From Microbacterium sp. LWH7-1.2 (GTDB taxonomy: Bacteria; Actinomycetota; Actinomycetes; Actinomycetales; Microbacteriaceae): a stretch of DNA of 64,000 nucleotides. The stretch is from assembly GCF_038397755.1 (NCBI RefSeq), contig NZ_CP151637.1:3968001-4032000 (forward strand). The letters run 5' to 3'. The translations under genes were made by a program, and so were the position numbers. Below, piece by piece: positions 36,056 to 44,735 of the stretch. The notes under the pieces were generated by a model. That model ran no database searches. It was not told where the DNA came from and saw nothing but the letters and a program-made list of their open reading frames with translations. The first letter of the stretch is position 1, and the number at the start of each line of letters is the position of its first letter.

Positions 36056-37435
36056 TCATACCGCGGCCTCCTCGGGAGTGCGGGTGCTGGTCGCGGTGCT
36101 CGTGTCGGCGTGGAACGTGCGCACGGCGTGGTCGAGTGTGTCGACCGTGAGGGCGATCGAGTCGAGGTCGATGCGCTCGTCGTTGCCGTGGAACAGGCGG
36201 CGGAAGGTGCCGTAGTCCCAGCGCTCGCTGAGCACGCCGAAGCCGTAGGCCGGGATGCCGCGGCGACGGTAGAACCGGCCGTCGGTGCCGCCCACCCCGA
36301 GCATCGGCAGGAGCTCCGCCGTCGGGTAAGCGCGGCGCACGGCGCTGCCGAGGGCGTCGAACAGGGGAGTGTCGATCGGCGAGGCCGTCGACTCGCCGAA
36401 CCAGTCGCCCTCGATCTCGATGTGCTCGATGAGGTCGCCGAGCGCGTCGCGGATGAGCCCCTCGACGTCCTCCCGGGTGACATCGGGTAGGACGCGAATG
36501 TCGAGCTGCACCGTCGCCGTGCCCGGAATGACGTTGCCCTTCTCGCCGGCGCGGACGATAGTCGGCGAGATCGTCGTGTGCGTCGAGGCGTGCGCGAACC
36601 CGCCGAGGCTACCGAGGTGTGGCAGGCCGTCGTAGAACCGCGCGGGGTCGGTCAGGGCGGTGCGGGTCGCGGGTTCGAGGTCGAGTGCCTCGGCGTACGC
36701 GCGCCATTGCGGCGTGATGACTGTCGTGCCGCGGTGCCGTGCGAGGCGGGTCACCGCCTCGGCCGCGATGACGGCGGCATTGCGGGATCCCCAGGGGGCC
36801 GAGCCGTGGCCCGGCGCACCGGTCACGCGCAGCAGCCGTCCGGCGCCTCCCTTTTCGCCGACCATGACGCCGAGGTGCGGCCGTGCGCCGGCGTGGGCGC
36901 CGCCGGACTCGGTCAGCACGTAGTCGGCGTCGATGAGGTCGAGACGATGCTCGGTGAGCCAGCCCACACCGAAGCGGCTGCCGTTCTCCTCGTCGGCGAC
37001 GGCGGCGAAGATGAGGTCGCCGCGCGGACGGAAGCCGCCCGTCGCGATGGCCCGGGTCACGACGGCGTAGGCGGCGGTGAGGTTGAGCATGTCGATCGCG
37101 CCCCGGCCCCACAGCACGCCGTCGACGATCTCGCCCGCGAACGGATCACGTGACCAGCCCGCCGGCTCGACCGGCACGACGTCGGTGTGGCCGACGAGGG
37201 CGAGCGACGGCGCGGTCGGATCCGTGCCCTCGATGCGGATGATGAGCGAGGCGCGGCCCGGATGCGGCTCCACCACCACGCCTTCGACCCCCGACCCCTC
37301 GAAGAACCCCTGAAGCGCGCGCACCTGCAGGTGCTCGTGGCCTGAGTCGGGCGTGCCGTCGTTGACGGCCGCGTTGCGGATCAGCTCCTGCAGCAGCTCG
37401 GTCGTCTGCAGCGCCAGCGAGCCCTGGGCGCTCAT
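36056..37435 (-). CDS. M20 family metallopeptidase/deacylase
   Basis: A 459-residue di-zinc hydrolase: LALVGHTDVVPVEPAGWSRDPF (metal His and Asp), GVLWGRGAIDMLNLTAAYAVV (bridging Asp), FAAVADEENGSRFGVGWL (catalytic and metal Glu), LTESGGAHAG (fourth ligand region) and VGGTDGRFYRRRGIPAYGFG near the end. The lid domain contains VTGAPGHGSAPWGSRNAA. It is about 35% longer than aminoacylases of the HipO type and closer to the ArgE/DapE-like or carboxypeptidase M20A group. Its start overlaps the stop of the dual ATPase gene (37432) by ATGA, so it belongs to the peptide-transporter operon and may hydrolyse the imported compound. Confidence 0.87.
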   Translation of the reverse strand: MSAQGSLALQTTELLQELIRNAAVNDGTPDSGHEHLQVRALQGFFEGSGVEGVVVEPHPGRASLIIRIEGTDPTAPSLALVGHTDVVPVEPAGWSRDPFAGEIVDGVLWGRGAIDMLNLTAAYAVVTRAIATGGFRPRGDLIFAAVADEENGSRFGVGWLTEHRLDLIDADYVLTESGGAHAGARPHLGVMVGEKGGAGRLLRVTGAPGHGSAPWGSRNAAVIAAEAVTRLARHRGTTVITPQWRAYAEALDLEPATRTALTDPARFYDGLPHLGSLGGFAHASTHTTISPTIVRAGEKGNVIPGTATVQLDIRVLPDVTREDVEGLIRDALGDLIEHIEIEGDWFGESTASPIDTPLFDALGSAVRRAYPTAELLPMLGVGGTDGRFYRRRGIPAYGFGVLSERWDYGTFRRLFHGNDERIDLDSIALTVDTLDHAVRTFHADTSTATSTRTPEEAAV

Positions 37436-39075
37436 GCCGCGGCCCCTTCCGCGAGCACCGGGGGCGACAGGGTCGACCCCGGAATCGCCTCGATCAGCCG
37501 TCGCGTGTACTCCTCGCGCGGCGTACGGAGCACCTGCGCGGTCTTGCCCTGCTCGACGACCCTGCCCTGCTGCATCACCGCCACGCGGTCGGAGATCTCG
37601 CGGACAACCGCGAGATCGTGGCTGATGAACAGGTACGACACCCCCGAGTCGCGCTGCACCGTCGCGAGCAGGTCGAGGATCTGGGCCTGCACCGAGACAT
37701 CGAGCGCCGACACGGCCTCGTCGAGCACGACGAGGTCGGGCCGCAGCGCGAGCGCGCGCGCGATCGCAACCCGCTGCCGCTGGCCGCCCGAGAGCTCGGC
37801 CGGGCGCCGCGACGCGGTCCCCGCCGGCAGCGCCACCTGGTCGATCAGCTCCCGCACGCGGCGCGCCCGCTCGGCCTTGTCGACGCCGTACGCCCGCAGC
37901 GGCTCGTCGATCACCTCGGCGATCGTGAACCGCGGGTCGAGCGAGGCGAACGGGCTCTGATAGACGAGCTGGAACCGCCGGCGCAGTGCGCGCAGCTCCT
38001 CGCGGCCCGCGGCGACCAGGTCCTCGCCGTCGAAACGGATGCTGCCCGCCGACGGCTTCTCGAGGCGCAGCGCCAGTCGCGCCGTCGTGCTCTTGCCCGA
38101 ACCCGACTCGCCCACGATCGCGAGCGTCTCGCCGCGGTCCACGCGGAACGACACGTCGTCGACCGCGACGAGCTTCCCGCGTCCCGGAAGAGAGAATTCC
38201 TTGCGCAGACCCGTGACCTCGAGGAGCGCCCGGTTGGCGTCACCCTGTTCCGTCCGAAGCGGTCGCTCGGCGACGCGCACCGTCTCGCCGCGGAGCCCGG
38301 GTGCCGCGGCGATGAGCGCGCGGGTATACGCATGCTGGGGGCTCTCCAGCACCTGGCGCGCGGTCCCCGTCTCGACGATCTCGCCGTTCTGCATCACGAT
38401 GATGCGGTCGGCGCGGTCGGCGGCGACGCCGAGGTCGTGGGTGATGAGCAGCACGGCGGTGCCGAGCGTCGACGCCAGCGTGTCGATGTGGTCGAGGATC
38501 TGCTTCTGCACCGTGACGTCGAGGGCGCTGGTTGGCTCGTCCGCGATCACGAGCTGCGGCTCGGCCGCCAGTGCCGTCGCGATGAGCGCGCGCTGCTTCA
38601 TTCCGCCCGAGAACTGGTGCGGGAACTGCTTGGCGCGGGCTTCGGGCTCGCCGATGCCGGCGAGGCGCAGCAGCTCGACGGCCCGCGCATCGGCGCCTCG
38701 GCGCGTGGCGAGCCCGTGGATGACGAGCGGCTCCGCGACCTGGCGACCCACGCGCTTGACGGGGTTGAGGCTCGTGGTCGGGTCCTGCGGGATCAAGCCG
38801 ATCGCCCGGCCACGCACGTCCCGCCAGGCGCGGCGCGAGAGCCCGGTGAGGTCGGTGCCGTCGAAGACGATCGAGCCGGCGTCGACGGAGGCGTTGGAGG
38901 CGAGCAGGTGGATGACGGCGTGCGCCGTGGTGCTCTTGCCCGAGCCCGACTCGCCCACGATCGCGACGACCTCCCCGCGGTCGACGGTGAAGCTCACGTC
39001 GCGGACGGCCGGGCTCGGCCGCCCGCCCAGCGTGTATGAGACCGACAGGTTCGAGACTTCCAGGAGCGCGGTCAT
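37432..39075 (-). CDS. Fused dual ATP-binding protein of a peptide/nickel-type ABC transporter
   Basis: 547 residues combining DppD- and DppF-like ATPases. Half one: VSFTVDRGEVVAIVGESGSGKSTTAHAVI, FPHQFSGGMKQRALIATALAAEPQLVIADEPTSALDVT. Half two: VSFRVDRGETLAIVGESGSGKSTTARLAL, PAELSGGQRQRVAIARALALRPDLVVLDEAVSALDVSVQAQIL. Both halves keep Walker A, signature and Walker B; the second has DEAVSAL instead of DEPTSAL, common in DppF. The ATG at 39075 is chosen by its overlap with the stop of the permease gene (ATGA). The open frame continues further upstream but overlaps both permease genes and is not coding. Confidence 0.92.
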   Translation of the reverse strand: MTALLEVSNLSVSYTLGGRPSPAVRDVSFTVDRGEVVAIVGESGSGKSTTAHAVIHLLASNASVDAGSIVFDGTDLTGLSRRAWRDVRGRAIGLIPQDPTTSLNPVKRVGRQVAEPLVIHGLATRRGADARAVELLRLAGIGEPEARAKQFPHQFSGGMKQRALIATALAAEPQLVIADEPTSALDVTVQKQILDHIDTLASTLGTAVLLITHDLGVAADRADRIIVMQNGEIVETGTARQVLESPQHAYTRALIAAAPGLRGETVRVAERPLRTEQGDANRALLEVTGLRKEFSLPGRGKLVAVDDVSFRVDRGETLAIVGESGSGKSTTARLALRLEKPSAGSIRFDGEDLVAAGREELRALRRRFQLVYQSPFASLDPRFTIAEVIDEPLRAYGVDKAERARRVRELIDQVALPAGTASRRPAELSGGQRQRVAIARALALRPDLVVLDEAVSALDVSVQAQILDLLATVQRDSGVSYLFISHDLAVVREISDRVAVMQQGRVVEQGKTAQVLRTPREEYTRRLIEAIPGSTLSPPVLAEGAAA

Positions 39076-40049
39076 CGGATTCCTCCATTGCGTTCGAGGG
39101 CGCGCGAGATCCGGTTGGCCGACAGCACGACGGCGACGATCACGAGGCCCGGCAGCGTCGTGAGCCACCACGCCACGGCGAGGTAGTCGCGTCCGCCCGC
39201 GACGAGCGAGCCCCACTCGGGCGTGGGCGGTGGCGCGCCGAAGCCGAGGAACGACAGTGACGAGATCGCGAGCACCATGACTCCGAACTCGAGGGCGGCC
39301 AGCGCCACGACCGGGCCGGACGCGTTGGGCAGCACGTGACGGCGCAGCACGGTGTACCAGCGCACGCCCGAGACGCGGGCGGCCTCGACGTAGACGGCGG
39401 TGGCGATCTGCAGCACCTCGGCGCGCATGACCCGGGAGAAGGATGCGATGCTCGCGAGTCCGACCGCGATCGCGACGTTGAGCGTGCCGAAGCCGAGCGC
39501 GGTGATGAGCGCCAGCGACAGGAGCAGGCTCGGGATCGCGAGCAGCACGTCCATGAAGCGCATGATCGCGTCGTCCACGAACCCGCGGAGGAAGCCGGCC
39601 AGCAGGCCGAACAGCGACCCGACCGCGAGGCCCACGATCACCGCCACCGAGGTCGCGGCCAGCGACGTCGACGCCCCATAGACCACGCGGGCGAAGAGAT
39701 CGCGACCGAGGTTGTCGGTCCCGAAGATGTGCTCGGGGCTCGGCGGAAGCAGCCGATCCTGAGGGACTCCCACGTTGGGGTCCCAGGCCGTGAACCACGA
39801 AGGCACCACCGCCCACAGGGTCACGAGGGTGAGCACGAGGATCGACGCGACCAGGGTCGGCTGCTTCAGCAGCGCGACGACCGGCTTCAGCGCAGAGCGG
39901 CGGGTGGCGGCGTCCGTTCGCTCTTCCTCGAGGGTCGCTGCGTGCGGGCTGCCCGACGGATCCGCGTTGGGATGGACGATCGACTCGACGAACGGGTCGT
40001 GCGGCTCGAGGGTGCGCACGGGCGGGGAGAGCACGTTCTCGACGGTCAT
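39072..40049 (-). CDS. Peptide/nickel-type ABC transporter permease (DppC-like)
   Basis: 325 residues from the ATG at 40049. A charged N-terminal extension of about 55 residues precedes the first span, VASILVLTLVTLWAVVPSWF. HIFGTDNLGRDLFARVVYGASTSLAATSVAVIVGLAVGSLFGLLAGF is the DppC hallmark. The EAA loop is VEAARVSGVRWYTVLRRHVLPNASGPVVALAALEFGVMVLAISSLSFLGFGAPPPTPEWG. Together with DppB, DppA and the fused ATPase it makes a complete importer. Candidate ligands are peptides, glutathione or opine-like compounds; the operon also holds an M20 hydrolase. Confidence 0.92.
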   Translation of the reverse strand: MTVENVLSPPVRTLEPHDPFVESIVHPNADPSGSPHAATLEEERTDAATRRSALKPVVALLKQPTLVASILVLTLVTLWAVVPSWFTAWDPNVGVPQDRLLPPSPEHIFGTDNLGRDLFARVVYGASTSLAATSVAVIVGLAVGSLFGLLAGFLRGFVDDAIMRFMDVLLAIPSLLLSLALITALGFGTLNVAIAVGLASIASFSRVMRAEVLQIATAVYVEAARVSGVRWYTVLRRHVLPNASGPVVALAALEFGVMVLAISSLSFLGFGAPPPTPEWGSLVAGGRDYLAVAWWLTTLPGLVIVAVVLSANRISRALERNGGIR

Positions 40050-40060
40050 GGCGGCTCCTG

Positions 40061-41032
40061 TCAGGCGGCGACGAACGCCGTGCGGGCGAGCGTGATGCGG
40101 CGGTCGATGAGGGGGTACACGAGGTCGACGACGAGGTTCGCGACCACGAAGACGAGGGCGGCGAACACGACCACGGCCTGCACGACGGGGACGTCGCGGT
40201 TGTTGACGGCGGTGACGACGAGGCGGCCGATGCCGAGGCGCGAGAACACGGTCTCGGTGACGACGGCGCCCGAGAGCAGGCCGCCGATGAGCACGCCGAC
40301 CATCGTGAGAGACGGGATCGCCGCGTTGCGGAACGCGTGGCCGAGCTGCACGCGGCGCTCGCTCGCCCCCTTCGCCCGCACGATCTCGACGTACGGCTGG
40401 GCGAGAGTCGAGCGGAGACTGCGTGACAGCAGCTGCGCGATGAACGCGCCCGAGGGGATCGCGATCGTGATCGCCGGCAGCACGAGGCTCTCGAAGCCCT
40501 CGTTGCCCATCGACGGGAACAGCCGCAGGCGGAACGAGAACGCCTGCAGCAGCAGGAGTCCGATCCAGAACACCGGGATCGAGACGCCCAGCGGCGGCAG
40601 CGACGACAGCAGGTTGCGCAGCCACTGGGCCCGGGCGAGCGACGCCGACAGCGCAAGGACGATGCCGAAGACCACCGACAGCACGAACGCGAACGCGGTC
40701 AGCGCGAGCGTCGGGGGCAGTGACTCGAGGAGCAGATCGGATGCCGGGCGCCCGGTCTGCGTCGACACCCCGAAGTCCCCGGTGAGCGCCTTGCCCAGGG
40801 CGACGAGGTACTGCTCCCACAGCGGGCGGTCGAGCCCGAGCTCGCTGCGCAGCTGCGCGACGAGCTCGGGATCAACGGCCTCCTGGTCGCCGCCGCCTGC
40901 GAACAGGGTCGCGGCGTCTCCCGGCAGGAGGTACAGGATGAGGAACGAGATCGTGTACGCGGCCCACAGGACGATCACGCCCTGCCCGATCCTCCGGGCG
41001 ATGTATCGACCCCACATGATCTCGTCCCTCAT
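40061..41032 (-). CDS. Peptide/nickel-type ABC transporter permease (DppB-like)
   Basis: 323 residues, with an alternative start at the second Met five codons in. IARRIGQGVIVLWAAYTISFLILYLLPGD opens the protein as in DppB. LGLDRPLWEQYLVALGKALTGDFGVSTQTGRPASDLLLESLPPTLALT is the conserved periplasmic and TM2 region. YVEIVRAKGASERRVQLGHAFRNAAIPSLTMVGVLIGGLLSGAVVTETVFSRLGIGRL contains the EAA loop. Six membrane spans are evident. The gene starts 25 bases after the receptor gene and ends 12 bases before the DppC start. Confidence 0.92.
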   Translation of the reverse strand: MRDEIMWGRYIARRIGQGVIVLWAAYTISFLILYLLPGDAATLFAGGGDQEAVDPELVAQLRSELGLDRPLWEQYLVALGKALTGDFGVSTQTGRPASDLLLESLPPTLALTAFAFVLSVVFGIVLALSASLARAQWLRNLLSSLPPLGVSIPVFWIGLLLLQAFSFRLRLFPSMGNEGFESLVLPAITIAIPSGAFIAQLLSRSLRSTLAQPYVEIVRAKGASERRVQLGHAFRNAAIPSLTMVGVLIGGLLSGAVVTETVFSRLGIGRLVVTAVNNRDVPVVQAVVVFAALVFVVANLVVDLVYPLIDRRITLARTAFVAA

Positions 41033-41056
41033 CCCTTTCGGTGTGCCCGTGCGGGC

Positions 41057-42673
41057 TTACTCGGCGATCCAGGCGTCGTAGAAGTCCAGGCGGCTGGACG
41101 CCTCGAACGTCAGACCCTGCACCTTCGACGCGGCCGTGATCGTGGTCGACAGCTGGTAGATCGGGATCGAGTACCCGCCCGTGATCAGGAGCTCCGCCGC
41201 CTCGTCGACGACCTTCTGACGCTCTGCCGGGTCGATGATCGCGGCCTGCTCGTCGAGCAGCTCGTCGATCTCGGCGGGCTCGGTGCGCTTCGTGGCGTTG
41301 TTGGTGCCGTCGACCGAGAAGACCGTGCGCAGCACGTCGGGATCGGCCCGCGTCAGGTTGCCGTACGAGAAGTCGTACGTGCCGTCGGCGTTCGCGGCGG
41401 TCACGTCGGCGATGCTCGCGAAGGTCAGCTGCAGGTCGACGCCGATCTGGCGCAGCTGCTGCTGCACGAGCTCGAGCACCTCCTTCGGCGACTGCCAGTA
41501 CGTCACGTGGAAGCTGAGCTTCTCGCCGTCCTTCTCGCGGATGCCGTCATCGCCCTCGGTCCAGCCCGACTCCTCGAGCAGGTCGGCCGCGGCCTCGGGG
41601 TCGTACTCGAGCACGTCGCTCAGGTCGGTGAAGTACGGCGTCGACGAGGCGAGCGGCGACACGGCGGGCAGGTCGTCGGGGCCGAGGAGGGTCGCCGTGA
41701 TCTGCTCGCGGTCGATGCCCTTCTGGATCGCGAGGCGCACGTTCTCGTCGGCGAGCTTCTCGGTCGACTGGTTGGCGTACAGGTTGTAGACCGAGCCCGG
41801 GTTGGCGCGGTTGAGCGACCAGAAGTCATCACCCTCGAAGAGCACGGCGTCGGCCGTCGCGATGCCGGTGGTCGCGTCGATCTGACCCGACTGCAGGCTG
41901 CCGGTGCGGTTGCCCGACTCGGGCACGACCTTGTACGTGATGGTGTCGAGGTACGCCTCGCCGGTGTGGCCGGCGGTCGACGGGCCCCACTCATAGCCCT
42001 CGCGGCGCTCGAGCACGGCGCCCTCGTTCGGCGTGTAGCTCTGCACCGAGAACGGACCCGAGCCGACGAAGTTCCCGAGGCAGCGGTCGGCCTGGCTCAC
42101 CGCCGCGGTGGCGGGCGAGAGAAGGCCGAGGGTGAACGTCGACGTCGCCTGCAGGAACTGCGCGTTGGGCTCCGAGAAGTTGATCGTGACGGTCTGATCG
42201 TCGACGACATCGATGCTCTCGAGGTCGGCGAGGTAGGACGAGCCGAGGGTCGCCTTGGCGCCCAGCGCTTGGATGGCCTCGAAATTCGTCTTGACGGATG
42301 CCGCGTCGATGGGCTCGCCGTCGGCGTAGGCGGGGCCGTCCTGCAGTGTGAACGTGAAGCTCGTGGCGTCGTCGTTCACCTCGAAGTCCGAGGCCAGCCA
42401 CGGCAGGATCTCGCCGGTCTCGGGGTCCTGGATCGTGAGCGACGCGACGGTCTGACGCGCGATGGCGATGGCGTCGTTGTTGCCGACCTGCTGGGGGTCG
42501 ATGCACTGGCTGTCGACCGAGATCGCGAAGGTCAGGTTGCCGCCCGTGACGGGCTCCGCCTCGGCGGATGCGGTCGGGGCGGGGTCGCCGGCGCCGGTCG
42601 CGCACGCGGTCAGCGTGAGCGCGACGACGCCGATCGCCGCGAGCGCGGCGGTGCGGGGTCGGGTGAACGACAT
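41057..42673 (-). CDS. Peptide/nickel-type ABC substrate-binding lipoprotein (DppA-like)
   Basis: A 538-residue family-5 receptor. The signal peptide MSFTRPRTAALAAIGVVALTLTAC ends in a lipobox, followed by a Pro/Ala/Glu linker. The binding body includes NLTFAISVDSQCIDPQQVGNNDAIAIARQTVASLTIQDPETGEILPWLASDFEVNDDATSFTF, a typical opening of the family, and ENVRLAIQKGIDREQITATLLGPDDLPAVSPLASSTPYF. The cysteine within the opening stretch is unusual but not motif-forming. First gene of the minus-strand operon SBP-DppB-DppC-ATPase-M20. A cluster of GTCAC boxes lies 90-150 bases upstream. Confidence 0.9.
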   Translation of the reverse strand: MSFTRPRTAALAAIGVVALTLTACATGAGDPAPTASAEAEPVTGGNLTFAISVDSQCIDPQQVGNNDAIAIARQTVASLTIQDPETGEILPWLASDFEVNDDATSFTFTLQDGPAYADGEPIDAASVKTNFEAIQALGAKATLGSSYLADLESIDVVDDQTVTINFSEPNAQFLQATSTFTLGLLSPATAAVSQADRCLGNFVGSGPFSVQSYTPNEGAVLERREGYEWGPSTAGHTGEAYLDTITYKVVPESGNRTGSLQSGQIDATTGIATADAVLFEGDDFWSLNRANPGSVYNLYANQSTEKLADENVRLAIQKGIDREQITATLLGPDDLPAVSPLASSTPYFTDLSDVLEYDPEAAADLLEESGWTEGDDGIREKDGEKLSFHVTYWQSPKEVLELVQQQLRQIGVDLQLTFASIADVTAANADGTYDFSYGNLTRADPDVLRTVFSVDGTNNATKRTEPAEIDELLDEQAAIIDPAERQKVVDEAAELLITGGYSIPIYQLSTTITAASKVQGLTFEASSRLDFYDAWIAE

Positions 42674-42763
42674 GGTGTCTCCAGAAGCTGTGGCGGGAAG
42701 TCGCGGCGGGGATGCCGGCTCGTGACCTCAGCGTCTCTGAAGTGCGGCGCCGACCCCGAGGGC

Positions 42764-42828
42764 GCGTGTCACACGCCGTGAAGGTCGGTTGCGCGCGGTC
42801 ACACGCCGTCACGCGGCGTCACACAGAG
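42764..42828. promoter_or_regulatory. Phased GTCAC box array upstream of the peptide-transporter operon
   Basis: TCAC occurs at 42769, 42799, 42809 and 42819. The last three form 10-bp direct repeats GTCACACGCC, GTCACGCGGC, GTCACACAGA, and the first lies exactly three turns upstream. The central box CGCCGTCACGCGGCG (42804-42818) resembles the sites at 24516, 27042 (reverse) and 47994. This phasing suggests cooperative binding of one regulator along one DNA face. Confidence 0.55.
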
Positions 42829-42851
42829 GTGCCGGAGAGGTGGGCGTCGAG

Positions 42852-44735
42852 CTACGGCGCGACGGGCACGGCGAGGTCGAGGCGGGCCGCGATGGCACCG
42901 GCGACCGCGTCGGTCTGCCGCAGCGACAAGGAGTTCGCCGCGGGCCGGGTGAACGCGCCGGCCTCGGTCTGGGACGTGAACGGCCCGATGGCGAAGATCG
43001 TGTCGTGCCCGGAGCCGTCGGGTCGCAGCACGCGCCCGTCCTCGGCGACCCGCACGCGGCCGAGCGAGCCGTCGTAGTCCTCATCGGCGACCCGCAGCTC
43101 GGTGCCGTGCACGGTCGCGAGCTCACGCAGTGCAACATTCGTGCTGAGTGCGGCATCGGTGGCCGGAAGCCACGCGTCGACGAGCGCTCCGGCGATCGTC
43201 TCGCCGGGAACGCGGGCGCTGGCTGCCGCGAACCCCCGTGGCCCGACGGTGACCGTGAGGTCGGGGCCGAGGAAGCGCACCACCCCCGCATCGGCGAGGG
43301 CGAGCAGTTCCTCGAGCCGATGCGGCGGCGGTCCGCTCGCCAGGTAGCTGAAGAAGGTGTGCCAGCGGACCGGCAGCGTGTGTGCGCGCGAGCGCGCGTT
43401 CCAGCGCTCCTTCGGGATCTCCGACAGCGCCATGAACGACAGGAGCGCCGCCATGAAGACACCCTGGGCGGGGCTGCGCTCCTGGTTCGTGCGCAGCTGC
43501 AGGTCGTCCGCGATGTGGGCGCGCACCTGGCGGTGCGCCTCGTCGGTGTCCGCGAATTCCGCGCCGGCGAATGGGCGATCGAATGCGGCCACGTCGAACC
43601 GGTCCAGGGGATCGGGCACGACCGCGGCGATGGCGTCACGAAGCGCCGGGTCGTCCCACGCGTGCGTCCGCAGCACCCGCCGGAAGTCGTCCCAGGTGGT
43701 GGCCACCCGTTCCGGATGGCCGGTGAACAGCTCGCGGTAGTGGCCGTGCAGCAGTTCGCCGGCGATGAGCGGCCAGGCATCGCGGTCGAAGTCGAGGGGC
43801 CGTCCCGCGCGCTGCAGGTCGGTGATCGCCTCGGGCGTGAGCACCTCGCGCAGCGGCGCGTCGCCCTGCAGCGTCGAGGTCACCTTGGAGCGGTATGGCA
43901 CGCCGCGGCGCGAGCCGAGGTGCAGCCGGGGCTCGCGTCCCGACGCCAGGTAGCGGAGGGCGCTGTCGCCGTCCCGGTCGAACTGGCCGCCGCGTCCCTG
44001 GGTGAGGAGCACCACGAGATCGACGGCCGCGAGGCCCATTCCGCGCACGATGACGTCCTCCTGCTCCGGCAGCACGGACAGGTCCGCATCCGCGGTGAAC
44101 GCCGGGCCCACGTATACGAGCCCCTCGCGCAGCGCGGCCGCCGCAAGCGCTGCAGACGCCTGATCGGGCTCCCGCTCGGTGTGGCCCAGGCAGTAAGCCA
44201 CAGCATCCGTCACGATTTCGCGACCGCTCGCGAGCGAAACGCGGTGCCGCCCCGACGGCGCCGGCCGCACCGACGTCACCGTGTCCGTGTGCAGACGGAT
44301 CGTCACACCCTCTGGCGCGCTCGCCGCAGTGCGGCGGAAGAACCAGTCGAGGTAATGACTGTGGAGGCGCCGCGTCGGGAAGCCTTCGGGCGCGAGCGTG
44401 CGTGCCTCGGCGGCCGACAGTTCGTCGAGCTCGACCTCTGGCAGCTCGCCCGCGCGCCAGAGCTCGAGCCACTCGCTCAGCGAGGGACCAGGGCGCACCG
44501 GTCCGTCGATGGTGCAGCTGTCGTCGGTGAACACCGTGACGTCGCTCGCCATCGAGTTGAGTTTCAGCAGTGGCGACTGCGCGTGGCGCCAGATGCGGCC
44601 GGCACCGGGAGGGTGCGGGTCGACGAGGTCGATGTCGAGCTGGGTGTGGCCGTCTGCGCGCGCCAGCACGCGTTCCAGGAGCATGGCGGCCCGGGGGCCC
44701 GCTCCGACGAACAGCAGGCGCGCGCGATCGCTCAT
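42852..44735 (-). CDS. FAD/NAD(P)-binding protein (NAD_binding_9 type)
   Basis: A 627-residue flavoprotein of the family annotated only as FAD/NAD(P)-binding. The FAD loop LLFVGAGPRAAMLLERVL lies at about 8-25. IDLVDPHPPGAGRIWRHAQSPLLKLNSMASDVTVF is the family signature. HSHYLDWFFRRTAASAPEGVTIRLHTDTV and VAYCLGHTEREPD follow, and DVIVRGMGLAAVDLVVLLTQGRGG is a second dinucleotide loop. The closest described relatives are N-hydroxylating or oxidising enzymes of unclear substrate. Its start overlaps the stop-proximal part of the NtaA-type gene (ATGA), so it is made together with the monooxygenases and flavin reductase. Confidence 0.8.
   Translation of the reverse strand: MSDRARLLFVGAGPRAAMLLERVLARADGHTQLDIDLVDPHPPGAGRIWRHAQSPLLKLNSMASDVTVFTDDSCTIDGPVRPGPSLSEWLELWRAGELPEVELDELSAAEARTLAPEGFPTRRLHSHYLDWFFRRTAASAPEGVTIRLHTDTVTSVRPAPSGRHRVSLASGREIVTDAVAYCLGHTEREPDQASAALAAAALREGLVYVGPAFTADADLSVLPEQEDVIVRGMGLAAVDLVVLLTQGRGGQFDRDGDSALRYLASGREPRLHLGSRRGVPYRSKVTSTLQGDAPLREVLTPEAITDLQRAGRPLDFDRDAWPLIAGELLHGHYRELFTGHPERVATTWDDFRRVLRTHAWDDPALRDAIAAVVPDPLDRFDVAAFDRPFAGAEFADTDEAHRQVRAHIADDLQLRTNQERSPAQGVFMAALLSFMALSEIPKERWNARSRAHTLPVRWHTFFSYLASGPPPHRLEELLALADAGVVRFLGPDLTVTVGPRGFAAASARVPGETIAGALVDAWLPATDAALSTNVALRELATVHGTELRVADEDYDGSLGRVRVAEDGRVLRPDGSGHDTIFAIGPFTSQTEAGAFTRPAANSLSLRQTDAVAGAIAARLDLAVPVAP

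Noticed and set aside
37432..40656. One very long minus-strand frame covering ATPase and permease genes
   Set aside because: Only the part up to the ATG at 39075 shows ABC motifs. Upstream it overlaps two permease genes with clear similarity in other frames, so it is not a giant fusion.
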